From NCBI GenBank assembly GCA_964516435.1, contig CAZEZP010000091.1, positions 1 through 64,000 on the forward strand: a stretch of 64,000 nt of DNA. The letters run 5' to 3'. Below are positions 1 to 7,987 of the stretch, in pieces. Position numbers and translations under genes: made by a program. The stretch comes from HGW-17 sp964516435. Its GTDB lineage: Bacteria; Myxococcota_A; Polyangia; HGW-17. The notes beneath the pieces are model-generated. The model was not told the DNA's origin, searched no databases, and was given only the letters and a program-made list of their open reading frames with translations. Position 1 is the first letter of the stretch. Every line of letters starts with the position of its first letter.

Positions 1-51
1 ACATTGAAGGTTTCTACAACAGAATCAGGAGGCATTCGACACTGGGAGGCA

Positions 52-297
52 TCAGCCCCCTGGCGTTCGAAAAATCGGGTTGCGTTCAGACCGCTGCCAA
101 GGCAGCATAACCAATGTGTCTACCTTTTCGGAGCCACACCACCCTTTTTCAAGATCTTCATAGTTGATCTCGCCTCGCGGTGGTCCTAGAGGAATATATT
201 TTTGTGGTGGAATTTGGCCAGAAGGCTGCAGGTTCTGCGCCTGAACAGACTGAACAAGAGAAACGGAAAACACAACCAGCAAAATAATACTTCGCAT
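52..297 (-). CDS. Small secreted protein, function unknown
   Basis: An 81-residue protein with a clear Sec signal peptide (MRSIILLVVFSVSLVQSVQA, cleavage expected after residue 20), so it should be exported to the periplasm or beyond. The mature part is about 61 residues, rich in Pro and Gly, with a single cysteine (GWCGSEK). The ATG at 297 was chosen because a GAGGGA ribosome-binding site lies just upstream and the signal peptide starts there. It begins 13 bp after the stop of the upstream lipoprotein gene, so the two are probably co-transcribed. I recognise no family; the assignment as a real gene rests on the signal peptide, the ribosome site and operon spacing. Confidence 0.6.
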   Translation of the reverse strand: MRSIILLVVFSVSLVQSVQAQNLQPSGQIPPQKYIPLGPPRGEINYEDLEKGWCGSEKVDTLVMLPWQRSERNPIFRTPGG

Positions 298-310
298 TGT
301 TTTTCCCTCA

Positions 311-961
311 CTACTGCACGTTTTCCAGTTCGATACGCACGAACGGCACATGGGGCATGGAACGATATTCACGCTTTTCCGGGGTCTCCCCCTGCACCCG
401 CAGGAACAGAACCCCTTCCTTGCCTGCGTTTTCCCGGGCGCAGACATCGGCATTTCCATTGAAGACCAGCCAGAAGCCGCCTTCCACGGGCACATCGAGA
501 TTCTGGTGGACCCAGAACCCTTCGCCCTTTTCCAGCGTGCCCGGGGGCAACGCCGCGAGGCTGCCGCTCCATGCATGCCGCTTCTGAGCGGGATTTCCCT
601 GCCCGTCATCGGAGCGGATCTGCCATTCGAAGCGGCCCGGACCGCAGTAGGCGACGCTGATTTTCCGTATGACGGCCTTCTTCGCCCCCCTGGGCAGCCG
701 GATGATCTGTTCCGCCGTCACGTCCGAATTGAAAGTCACCAGGTGCATGTCGGGCTGCAGGCCGGCCGAGGGATGGAATACCCACCTTTTGCCCGCTTCC
801 CGGGACCATCCCTCGCCTTCCTGGACGGCCGATGCACCGGCAGAACCCGGCCTTGAAGCATCAGAACCCGGAACCGTCCGGCCTGCCGGCTGGCAACTCA
901 CCAGGGCAACAGATAAAGACACAGATAAAGACAAAAATGCGAGATGTGCTGCAATGCGCAT
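311..961 (-). CDS. Lipoprotein, paralogue of the next upstream gene
   Basis: A 216-residue predicted lipoprotein. The signal peptide ends in a lipobox-like ALVSC with the lipidated Cys at residue 23. The mature protein carries blocks shared with the neighbouring lipoprotein (1152-1823): an RLPxGAKKAVIR block, a VPVxGxFWLV block, CARxNAGKEGxLFxRVQ, and a C-terminal VRxELENV. The start at 961 is preferred over in-frame ATGs further upstream because the signal peptide begins there and a GGGGG run lies 7 nt upstream. The paired copies look like a local duplication that has since diverged. The domain is not one I can name; a lipid-anchored beta-rich domain is a guess. Envelope location is well supported, function is unknown. 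Confidence 0.75.
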   Translation of the reverse strand: MRIAAHLAFLSLSVSLSVALVSCQPAGRTVPGSDASRPGSAGASAVQEGEGWSREAGKRWVFHPSAGLQPDMHLVTFNSDVTAEQIIRLPRGAKKAVIRKISVAYCGPGRFEWQIRSDDGQGNPAQKRHAWSGSLAALPPGTLEKGEGFWVHQNLDVPVEGGFWLVFNGNADVCARENAGKEGVLFLRVQGETPEKREYRSMPHVPFVRIELENVQ

Positions 962-1151
962 GAAACCCCCATCGAACATGGTGTTGATCAGGAAAATCCT
1001 GCCTGAGAAGTTGAAATAATGAAATCCGGCATCCATTGCATGGCTTCCGGTACTGCAAAGGATTTTTTCCGTTATGTTTCAGCCACGGCCCGCCACTCCC
1101 AAAACCTTCCACATGGATCCACGAAAAACCCGGCCAGCCACCGGCGGCTTC

Positions 1152-1823
1152 CTACTCCACATTTTCCAGTTCCACCCGGACATACGGCAGATGGGGAACG
1201 GGCAGATACTGCGCTTTCTGGGGGTCGGAATGCTGCACGCGGAAAAACAGCAGCCCTTCCTTTCCCGCATTCCGCCGGGCACATACCGCCGTGTTCCCAT
1301 GGTACACCAGCCAGAAATTCCCGGTGACGGGAACGCCGATTTTCTGCCTCAGCCAGCGCATTTTGTTCGGTTCTTCCACGACTTCATACTCGTTGTCCTC
1401 CTTCGGCAACACCGTAAGTCCCCACCACCGGTGAAGAACCGTCTTGCCCAGTTTGCCATTGTCGTCGTCCAGGATGCTCCAGGAATACAGATCGCCATCA
1501 TCCTTTCCACAGTAGAGGACGCTGACCGAGCGGATGACGGCCTTCTTCGCTCCTTTGGGCAACCGGATGAACTGTTCACCGAAACTGCTGGCCACAGGCG
1601 TATTGAGCTTCATGTCGGGTTCTTCCCTGTTGTCCAACTGGAACACCCAGCGGCCGTCGGCCGTCTTGGACCAGCCATCCCCCTCCTCGATGACAGGCGC
1701 GGGAGGCGGTGGAGCCGGAGCGGGAGCGGGAGCCGGCGCAGGAGCCGGCGTCGTCTTCGACGAACGCTGGCAACTCATCCAGAACACGGACATCAGCGAA
1801 AGAAACACGGCGAGATTATGCAT
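1152..1823 (-). CDS. Lipoprotein with Ala-Pro linker, paralogue of the adjacent gene
   Basis: A 223-residue lipoprotein with lipobox FWMSC (Cys18). It is followed by an (AP)n/PPPP linker, a typical flexible spacer between the membrane anchor and a folded domain. The folded part aligns with the neighbouring lipoprotein along its whole length: GDGWSKTADGRWVF, FIRLPKGAKKAVIR, CARRNAGKEGLLFFRVQ and YVRVELENVE. The ATG at 1823 was chosen over the ATG at 1838 because it follows a strong GAGGAGGAG ribosome site at normal spacing, whereas 1838 lies inside that site. The linker is encoded by a GC-rich near-repeat at about 1700-1750. Function unknown. Confidence 0.78.
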   Translation of the reverse strand: MHNLAVFLSLMSVFWMSCQRSSKTTPAPAPAPAPAPAPPPPAPVIEEGDGWSKTADGRWVFQLDNREEPDMKLNTPVASSFGEQFIRLPKGAKKAVIRSVSVLYCGKDDGDLYSWSILDDDNGKLGKTVLHRWWGLTVLPKEDNEYEVVEEPNKMRWLRQKIGVPVTGNFWLVYHGNTAVCARRNAGKEGLLFFRVQHSDPQKAQYLPVPHLPYVRVELENVE

Positions 1824-2236
1824 GGCACTCCTCCTCATGGCCTCGATGAAGCAGAAATGGGATGGATTGGAAAAAGGATGGAAACAACATGGTTGGGAAA
1901 ACGGAATTTCACAAACATGTTGCGTTCCATTTTGTCAAAAACCCGGAAAAAGTCAACAGGTTTCGATTGCCCATTCGCAATCTTCGATTTTTTTATTATT
2001 ATAATATTATGAAAATTCTTTGCGTTTTTTCATGCAATTCCATGGCATTCAAGTCTTTGACAGAAAACATGCACATTCGCCATGGAGACTATCTAATCAA
2101 ATCTATTTTTCAATAAACGAATACCATCATTTCAGCACATGCAATCGTATCCGGCAGGGGGAAACTCCCCGTCACGGACTTCGCCCCCGCGCATTCCAGC
2201 GCCGATAAAAAATTTTTGGGATTGCGGCTGGTTCCC
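1824..2236. other. Gene-free stretch with an AT-rich island
   Basis: About 410 bases without a supportable gene. The part around 1980-2120 is strikingly AT-rich for this genome (a T-run followed by repeated ATTATAATATTAT) and probably holds the promoter of the lipoprotein starting at 1823, but I could not pair a convincing -35 with a -10. A GGGGG-AAACT-CCCC hairpin near 2157-2170 follows the vWA gene but lacks a U-tract, so it is not called a terminator. Short reading frames here lack ribosome sites. Confidence 0.5.
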
Positions 2237-3040
2237 TTACATGACGGGGGGAACGAGGATGAAGGCGACCTGGGTGTCGAGCACCGTACCGGTGATCTGG
2301 TCCACGACGTCGATGTAGACGAGGTAGGTGCGGGTTTCGGTGGAAGGCGGCGCGCAGTTGATGTTTTCGGCCACCACGTCGAAGACGAGGCGGGCGCCCG
2401 GGCGCGAGGACGACGACGTGCCGGCCGCGAAGTTGGCAAAACCGTTGTTGTAGGGTGCGCCGTTGAAGGAAGCCGGCGTGGCCACGGGATTGCAGGAGGC
2501 TTCGGGCTCCTGCGGCGGTGGCAGGTATTGATGCGCCACCACGCGCTTGATGAAGCAGGACGTGTCGAACGTGGTGTTGGCGGGGTCGCGCCGCCACGTG
2601 GTATATACGTTGAACGTAGAATACTTCACGATGCCGTCCACGCCATCCACGATGGCGGGTCCCAAGCCAGTTCCATTGCCGCTGATGGTGTAGACGAGTT
2701 TGCACATGCCGCCGGAAGGCGCCTGGGCCGTGCAGGTGCCGGTCGAGCAGTTGGTGCAGCACTGGTTGGCCCCACAGCGCCACTGGTTGTTGATGTCCTT
2801 GAAGGCGCATACGGGCAGGTTGGCTCCGGTGGAGACGGAAATGTCGGTCAAGTGGCCATACGAATCGCCTGAACCGGAGTTCACCGTGATGACGCGCGCG
2901 CCCAGCGCCTGCAGCGCGGAGATGGCCTGGTCCCGCGAATGTGGATTGGAGATCCCTGCTGCCAGATATTCGGTGTGCGTGTGCGACGGCGCATCCGTGA
3001 TGTGCAGGATGATGGGCACGGATTGCGTGCGGAATCCCAC
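2237..3040 (-). CDS. C-terminal half of vWA lipoprotein, severed by an in-frame TAG
   Basis: This frame is the direct continuation of the TSP3/vWA lipoprotein read from 4867. The two parts are in the same frame and separated only by the TAG at 3083-3085. The residues after the stop continue a vWA domain: a PIILHITDAP strand with the third metal-site Asp, then SALQALGARVITV. This is followed by a Cys-rich insert (CGANQCCTNCSTGTC) and a beta-rich end. A GTG at 3040 is the first possible restart but has no ribosome site, and a product starting there would lack the first half of the vWA fold. Without the stop, the gene would be one 876-codon unit. Either the gene is broken, the codon is read through, or the base is an assembly error. 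TAG is a normal stop in other genes here (dnaK, sctV). Confidence 0.6.
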   Translation of the reverse strand: MGFRTQSVPIILHITDAPSHTHTEYLAAGISNPHSRDQAISALQALGARVITVNSGSGDSYGHLTDISVSTGANLPVCAFKDINNQWRCGANQCCTNCSTGTCTAQAPSGGMCKLVYTISGNGTGLGPAIVDGVDGIVKYSTFNVYTTWRRDPANTTFDTSCFIKRVVAHQYLPPPQEPEASCNPVATPASFNGAPYNNGFANFAAGTSSSSRPGARLVFDVVAENINCAPPSTETRTYLVYIDVVDQITGTVLDTQVAFILVPPVM

Positions 3041-3082
3041 CCCGCCGCGGGTGCCCGGCGGCAGGGCCGGCGGCGTATACGA

Positions 3083-4867
3083 CTAGGTCACGTTGTTGGG
3101 CGGCGGCGTGGCAATCAGGTACAGGCTCTCGAAGGTGGATTCCGGTGTATCGGCCCCGCATCCGAGAGACAACTGGTTGACCGCGTTCTGGGCAGTCGCC
3201 GTGTTGGTGGTGGGGGACTGCAGCAACTGGAACACCCGGTCGTGGTTGGCGTTGCAGTTGGCCGTACCAAAACTGCCATACGGATAATCATCGAAATACC
3301 CCACACCGAAGGCGCTGTCGGTGACGCGGTTGCGAACCTCCGGAATGATGGTGGAACCCAGCGAGTTCTTGAGGTTCGTGATTTCTCCGCCCATGGAACC
3401 CGTAGTATCCATATTGAAAAATACGTCGGTCCGCTGCACGGTGGGGGAGAAATACAGGTAATCGTGCTGCTGCGTTCCCTTGTAGGGCAGTTCGAAGAAG
3501 AACCTCACCCCATGTCCCTGCGTGACGATATCGGCGGGGTTGCAGGGATCCGACCCGATGGTCACTTCGGCCAGATCCGAGAAACCGTCGCCGTCGGTGT
3601 CCCTGAACGTGCGGCCCGAGCGTCCCAGATTGCCGCACCATGGCTCATTGGTGTCGGGAAGACCGTCGCCGTCCGAATCCAGGTCCAGGAAATCCGGAAT
3701 GCGGTCCAGATCCGTATCGACAGGCGGCGTGCGCCAATCGGCATCTCCCGCCTCGTCGGCATCGGTGGCGCCATCGCCGTCCGAATCTGGGTCGAGGGCA
3801 TTGACGATGCCATCGCCATCTGGATCTGAAAGCCCCTCGTCGCCGTCGGAAATGAAATCCCCGTCGGTGTCCGGGTTGTAAGCGTTGAGCCCTGCGGACA
3901 CTTCTTCGGAGTCCAGCAGACCGTCATTGTCGGCATCCGTATCCAGGAAGTTGGGAATGCCGTCGCCGTCGAAGTCCGAGGCGCCTTCCACGGCATCCGT
4001 GATGCCGTCGCCGTCCGAATCCAGATCCAGGAAATTGGGAATCCGGTCGCCATCGGCATCGCCGGCCCCTTCCGCGGCATCGGGAATGCCATCGCCATCC
4101 GCATCCGTGTCCAGGAAATTGGGAATCCCGTCCCCATCGGGGTCGGCCGTGCCTTCCAGGGAATCGGCAATGCCATCGCCATCCGCATCCGTATCCAGGA
4201 AATTGGGAATGCCGTCCGAATCCCGGTCCGCGCCGCCTTCCATGGAATCCGCGATGCCATCGCCATCCGAATCGTCATCCCGGAAATTGGGCTTCCCGTC
4301 CCCATCGGGGTCCTCGGCGCCCTCCACGGAATCCGCGATGCCGTCGCCATCCGAGTCGTCATCCCGGAAGTCGGGAATGCCGTCGCCATCCGTGTCCACG
4401 GGCGGCGTGCGCACGTTGGCATCGCCGGCTTCCACGGCATCCGCGATGCCGTCGCCGTCCGAGTCCGTGTCCCGGTAGTCGGGCGTGCCATCGCCGTCCG
4501 TATCCACGGCGGCCTCGCGCTGTTCATGGAAGTCGGCGATGGTGTCGCCGTCCTCGTCCGCATCGGTGACGCGGGTATCGACGCAGTTCACGCACCAGGA
4601 CTGCGCGATGTCGCATTCCTCGCCGGGATCCACGACACCGTTTCCGCAGACCTCGGTGCTGCGGCAGTCGGCGCTACATCCGTCGCCGCCCGCCGTGTTG
4701 CCGTCATCGCAGGCCTCGCCCGGATCCCGGACGCCATCACCGCAGCGGCCCTGCGTGACGTGCCTGCGGTAGCCGGTGCCCGAAACCCCTTCACCGCAGG
4801 CCGTCAGGCTACCGGCCGCGAATACGAGGGAAAGAAGGAAAATCAGGGATGCAAGGGAACGCTTCAT
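3083..4867 (-). CDS. Lipoprotein with Cys-rich and thrombospondin type 3 repeats and truncated vWA domain
   Basis: A 594-residue protein, surface or periplasmic. The lipobox LTAC puts the lipid Cys at residue 24. Residues about 40-95 hold two DUF4215-type repeats (CGDGVRDPGEACDDGN and CGNGVVDPGEECD). Residues about 100-440 are a long array of thrombospondin-type-3 calcium-binding motifs (DTDGDGIPDF, DSDGDGIAD). A vWA domain then opens with the MIDAS motif DTTGSMGG, but the frame ends at a TAG before the domain is complete; the rest lies downstream in the same frame. The start follows AAAGGAGG at good spacing and lies 16 bp after the MopE-like gene, so both are one transcript. Related proteins are common in Myxococcota as surface adhesion-type proteins (family knowledge); the exact role is unknown. 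Confidence 0.82.
   Translation of the reverse strand: MKRSLASLIFLLSLVFAAGSLTACGEGVSGTGYRRHVTQGRCGDGVRDPGEACDDGNTAGGDGCSADCRSTEVCGNGVVDPGEECDIAQSWCVNCVDTRVTDADEDGDTIADFHEQREAAVDTDGDGTPDYRDTDSDGDGIADAVEAGDANVRTPPVDTDGDGIPDFRDDDSDGDGIADSVEGAEDPDGDGKPNFRDDDSDGDGIADSMEGGADRDSDGIPNFLDTDADGDGIADSLEGTADPDGDGIPNFLDTDADGDGIPDAAEGAGDADGDRIPNFLDLDSDGDGITDAVEGASDFDGDGIPNFLDTDADNDGLLDSEEVSAGLNAYNPDTDGDFISDGDEGLSDPDGDGIVNALDPDSDGDGATDADEAGDADWRTPPVDTDLDRIPDFLDLDSDGDGLPDTNEPWCGNLGRSGRTFRDTDGDGFSDLAEVTIGSDPCNPADIVTQGHGVRFFFELPYKGTQQHDYLYFSPTVQRTDVFFNMDTTGSMGGEITNLKNSLGSTIIPEVRNRVTDSAFGVGYFDDYPYGSFGTANCNANHDRVFQLLQSPTTNTATAQNAVNQLSLGCGADTPESTFESLYLIATPPPNNVT
3580..4560 (-). repeat. DNA-level tandem array encoding TSP3 repeats
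   Basis: The calcium-binding array is repetitive at nucleotide as well as protein level: the plus strand repeats units such as GCCGTCGCCATCCGAATC and AGGAAATTGGGAATGCC many times. Such an array can expand or contract by recombination, and it can also confuse assembly. It is not a CRISPR array: units have no constant spacers and they stay in the coding frame. Confidence 0.8.
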
Positions 4868-4883
4868 GGGCTTCCTCCTTTCG

Positions 4884-6422
4884 TCAGTACTGGGGGTTCC
4901 CGAAGGTGATGTAGGGGTTGCCGTTGCCGTCGGCCAGGTTGGTCACCGTGCAGGAAACGTTGCCCAGGCCATCTACAAACGTGGTGACGTCCGCCACGCG
5001 CCAGAAGTGTCCCGTAGCACACCCCATTCCGCCGGAATCCGAGAGTGTCACCTGGTTCTGGACAGGATAGCCGTATGTGGCCACCCGACGGCCGCCGCAG
5101 TAGATGTTCACGACGGGATGCGTAATGACACCGGGAACGCCATAATAGTAATCTACACCAATCCTGTAGGTTTCTCCGTTGCCGGGTACGTCGATGTTGG
5201 TGTTTTCCGGTGTAATGCCTTGACTGTCAAAGATGTTGTCCAGATCCAGGCGCGGATTCTTGCAGTTTCCGTGATGGGCGGTCCAGTAGGGTCCCAGTTT
5301 GGTATCCTCGCAGTTCTCCAGCGCCGTGGGGATGAGATTCCATCCGCCGAGGTTCCAGTTGTCGGCCTTGCAGTTGTCGTAAGAGCAGTCCTGCGCCGAA
5401 CAAAACGACGTTCCGAACCCCTGCTTCATTAGGTGCAGATCTACATCCGTGATATCGTGGTTGTCCCAACAGGTTTCTACACGCAACCCCGGGCCCGCTA
5501 CTCGCAAAATGAACACGCACTCGTAGTAGTCCACGGGCGTGTAATACACGCGCATGACGATGGTGTACTCGCCGGACAGCGAGAAGTTGAGTGTGATGTT
5601 TTCAGTGGTGGCCACATATCCCAGCGTGTTCACTCCATTGACAGTGTAGGATGTGACGCCCAGGACCTCGTCGCAGGGCCCCGTGGAGACGCGCCATTCC
5701 CAACGGTAGGCGGTGCCAGTGAAATAATTACCGCCGCGCAGGATGAAATCCCGGTAGGGACGGGCGCCCTGCAGTGTGATGTGATCGGAACTCGGGCACA
5801 GGATGGGTGGCACGCAGCACAGACCGTCGTCGGCGCAGCCGTTGCAGTCGTTGTCCAGATTGTCGCAGGTCTCCGGCGACGGGGAAATGCCGCCCTCGCA
5901 GGGCCCCCACGTGCCGAACTCGCCCGACGAGCGCAGGCAGATCTGCTGGCCGTCGGCGCACTGTCCCACGTTGCGCCGTCCCGGGGGACCCTTGAAGCAG
6001 GGCCGGACGGCGCCCGGCAGACAGACGTTGCTTCCGCCCTCGTCGATCTGGCCATTGCAGTTGTCGTCGAGGCCGTTGTTGTCGATTTCCTGGGCCAGGC
6101 AGCCCGACGGCACCGGCGATTCGCAGGGAATGCGCTGCTCGTCCGTGCAGTTGCCGGAATCCACGTCGAACTGCCACGGATTGTCGTTGGTGCTGTCGTT
6201 GGGAACGTCATTATTATTATTGTTATTATTGTTGTTATTGCATACAGGAGCCTGCATGCAATCCAAATCCATGCAATCGACGAGGCCATCCCCGTCGTTA
6301 TCGATACCATCCATGCAAATTTCGCTACCATTATTATTATTGTTGTTGTTGCTGGAATTGTTCAGGGCATCCGGGTCATTGATGTAACTGACACCCTCGC
6401 ACGCGAGCAACGACATTCCCAA
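4884..6422 (-). CDS. MopE-like metal-binding lipoprotein with poly-Asn linkers; signal peptide out of frame
   Basis: The open frame starts at a TTG (6422) in the middle of a lipoprotein signal sequence (GMSLLACEG). The natural start is the ATG at 6457, preceded by a GAGG ribosome site. It begins MKKLSVFF but is in another frame, and one extra T in the 7-T run between them would join the two into a perfect lipobox signal peptide. Downstream come two poly-Asn tracts (7 and 10 Asn), three MopE-type motifs (DGIDNDGDGLVD, NNGLDDNCNGQID, CDNLDNDCNG), then a DVDLHL domain often seen with these motifs. MopE-type repeats bind metal in the family's founding member; here binding is inferred. Co-transcribed with the vWA lipoprotein 16 bp downstream. 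Confidence 0.75.
   Translation of the reverse strand: MGMSLLACEGVSYINDPDALNNSSNNNNNNNGSEICMDGIDNDGDGLVDCMDLDCMQAPVCNNNNNNNNNNDVPNDSTNDNPWQFDVDSGNCTDEQRIPCESPVPSGCLAQEIDNNGLDDNCNGQIDEGGSNVCLPGAVRPCFKGPPGRRNVGQCADGQQICLRSSGEFGTWGPCEGGISPSPETCDNLDNDCNGCADDGLCCVPPILCPSSDHITLQGARPYRDFILRGGNYFTGTAYRWEWRVSTGPCDEVLGVTSYTVNGVNTLGYVATTENITLNFSLSGEYTIVMRVYYTPVDYYECVFILRVAGPGLRVETCWDNHDITDVDLHLMKQGFGTSFCSAQDCSYDNCKADNWNLGGWNLIPTALENCEDTKLGPYWTAHHGNCKNPRLDLDNIFDSQGITPENTNIDVPGNGETYRIGVDYYYGVPGVITHPVVNIYCGGRRVATYGYPVQNQVTLSDSGGMGCATGHFWRVADVTTFVDGLGNVSCTVTNLADGNGNPYITFGNPQY
6210..6239 (-). repeat. Trinucleotide microsatellite encoding ten Asn
   Basis: Ten consecutive AAT/AAC codons (plus strand ATT/GTT). 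It is AT-rich in a GC-rich gene and encodes a flexible linker between metal-binding motifs. In-frame length change by slippage is possible. Confidence 0.85.
6330..6350 (-). repeat. Trinucleotide microsatellite encoding seven Asn
   Basis: Seven consecutive AAT/AAC codons just after the lipid anchor region of the MopE-like lipoprotein, a second copy of the same kind of linker as the ten-Asn tract nearby. Confidence 0.85.
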
Positions 6423-6464
6423 AGAGCATACAAGAAAAAAACCGAAAGTTTCTTCATGGCAAAA

Positions 6465-6488
6465 CCTCGATTCAAGGCACTACTGGAA
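6465..6488 (-). promoter_or_regulatory. Leader motif shared with the J-domain gene
   Basis: On the minus strand the leader contains TCCAGTAGTGCCTTG followed by TCGAGG, 8-31 nt before the ATG at 6457. The leader of the J-domain gene (about 13035-13059) has TCCAGTAGTGTCTTG followed by TTCGAGG. Fourteen of fifteen bases match, plus the CGAGG. The role is unknown: it could be a shared operator, a start-site context or chance. Confidence 0.35.
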
Positions 6489-6594
6489 TAGCACAAAAAC
6501 GCCTTTTTTTCATGGTTTTTTTTGCTTTCAAAGGTTCAGCCAACGCGGAACCGCGATTTGTGTGTGGCAAAAGGGGAAAAATGCCTTAGCGAAG

Positions 6595-7830
6595 TCACGT
6601 TCCGGCCGTGGCCGTGCGCTTGCGCATTTCCAGTTGCGGGGGCCTGCGTTCGTTGACCACGTTCTCGTCGATGATGCAGCGGGCCACGTCTTCCATGGAT
6701 GGCAAATCGTACATCACGTCGAGCATGATGTCCTCGATGACGGTGCGCAGCCCGCGCGCCCCCATCTTCAGCGTGTATGCCCGCTGCGCGATGGCCGTGA
6801 GCGCATCCTGGGTGAAGATCAGTTCCACGTTGTCATAGGCGAGCAATTTCTGATACTGGCGCGTAAGTGCATTGACCGGCTGGTACAGGATGTAGACGAG
6901 ATCGTCCACCGTGAGCTCGTCGAACGGCACCACGATGGGGACACGGCCCATGAACTCCGGAATCATGCCGAACTTGTAGAAATCCGCGTTCTGCACCTGC
7001 CGGCGCAGCCAGTTGCGCTCGTCGATGGGCTTCTGCGCCTTTACGCCGAACCCCATGGCCCGCTGGGTGACGCGCGCCTGCACGATGTCCTCGATGCCCA
7101 CGAAGGCTCCCGAAAGGATGAACAGGATGTCGGTGGTGTCGATGACCACGGGGTTCGCGGAACGACCTCCCTTGCCCGAATCCGGAACGAATGAGATCTG
7201 CTTGCCTTCCAGCATCTTGAGCAGGGCCTGCTGGACACCCTCGCCAGAAACATCGCGTCCCGAGGAGGAACCCACGCTGCGCCGCGCGATCTTGTCGATT
7301 TCATCGATCACGATGATGCCGCGGGCCGCCTTCTCCACGTCGTTACCGGCCGCCCGGTAGAGCGATTTCAGGAGGCTGTCCACGTCTTCGCCCACATAGC
7401 CGGCTTCCGTCAGCGTGGTGGCATCGCCGATGGCCAGGGGGACATCCAACTTCTTGGCCAGCGTTTCCACCAGCAGGGTCTTGCCCGTACCGGTGGGGCC
7501 GATGAGCATGATGTTTCCCTTGGTCAGGTCGACGGAGGAAGACGTGCCCGTGGTGCGCCGGCGGGAATCCAGCCGTTTGTAATGGTTGTAGACCGCCACC
7601 GACAGGTAGCGCTTGGCCAGATCCTGCCCCACCACGAAGCGGTTCAGTTCCTGGTAGATGATCTGCGGCTTGTAGGAGGAAACCGACGAAGCGAATTCGG
7701 CGCGTTCGATGAGTTCCGCGCAGATGTTCACGCAGTCGTAGCAGATGTGGACCTTGGGCCCCGCAATCATTTTTTTCAATTCGGAGCGGGGCTTCTGGCA
7801 AAAGGAACATTTCAGATCGTCAAGCGGCAT
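6595..7830 (-). CDS. clpX: ATP-dependent Clp protease ATP-binding subunit ClpX
   Basis: A 411-residue AAA+ unfoldase that feeds substrates to ClpP. The N-terminal zinc-binding domain has C8, C11, C30 and C33. Walker A is GPTGTGKT (111-118), the pore loop GYVG (144-147), Walker B IIVIDEIDKI (172-181). The ClpP-docking loop normally reads IGF; here it is MGF (259-261). The length matches the family. The usual neighbours clpP, tig and lon are absent, so it stands alone in this window. The start has a weak GGGTGAG-like site and a plausible promoter upstream (TTGTAA-17-TATATG). The family call is secure. Confidence 0.97.
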   Translation of the reverse strand: MPLDDLKCSFCQKPRSELKKMIAGPKVHICYDCVNICAELIERAEFASSVSSYKPQIIYQELNRFVVGQDLAKRYLSVAVYNHYKRLDSRRRTTGTSSSVDLTKGNIMLIGPTGTGKTLLVETLAKKLDVPLAIGDATTLTEAGYVGEDVDSLLKSLYRAAGNDVEKAARGIIVIDEIDKIARRSVGSSSGRDVSGEGVQQALLKMLEGKQISFVPDSGKGGRSANPVVIDTTDILFILSGAFVGIEDIVQARVTQRAMGFGVKAQKPIDERNWLRRQVQNADFYKFGMIPEFMGRVPIVVPFDELTVDDLVYILYQPVNALTRQYQKLLAYDNVELIFTQDALTAIAQRAYTLKMGARGLRTVIEDIMLDVMYDLPSMEDVARCIIDENVVNERRPPQLEMRKRTATAGT

Positions 7831-7873
7831 TCCACACTCACCCGGGCCGGGATTCGCATCCAGACCCGTTGTG

Positions 7874-7902
7874 CATATAGCACCTCAGAATGGCGTTTAC
7901 AA
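7874..7902 (-). promoter_or_regulatory. Putative sigma-70-type promoter of clpX
   Basis: TTGTAA, a 17-base spacer and TATATG on the minus strand, about 45 bases before the clpX start. Spacing is ideal and each hexamer matches consensus at 4 of 6 positions. Confidence 0.45.
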
Positions 7903-7987
7903 GTTGCCACGCCGATTTTTTCCGGGAAATCACAGGATTGCACGCCTGTTCCCGCCCGTCCTGCCGGAAACCGGCGAAGCCGAGGCA

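Noticed and set aside
3083..3085. UAG recoded as a sense codon in this organism
   Set aside because: UAG ends dnaK, sctV and the TerB-like gene here, so general reassignment does not hold.
3580..4560. Regular short repeats resembling a CRISPR array
   Set aside because: Units are in-frame TSP3 codons without constant spacers; no cas genes in the window.
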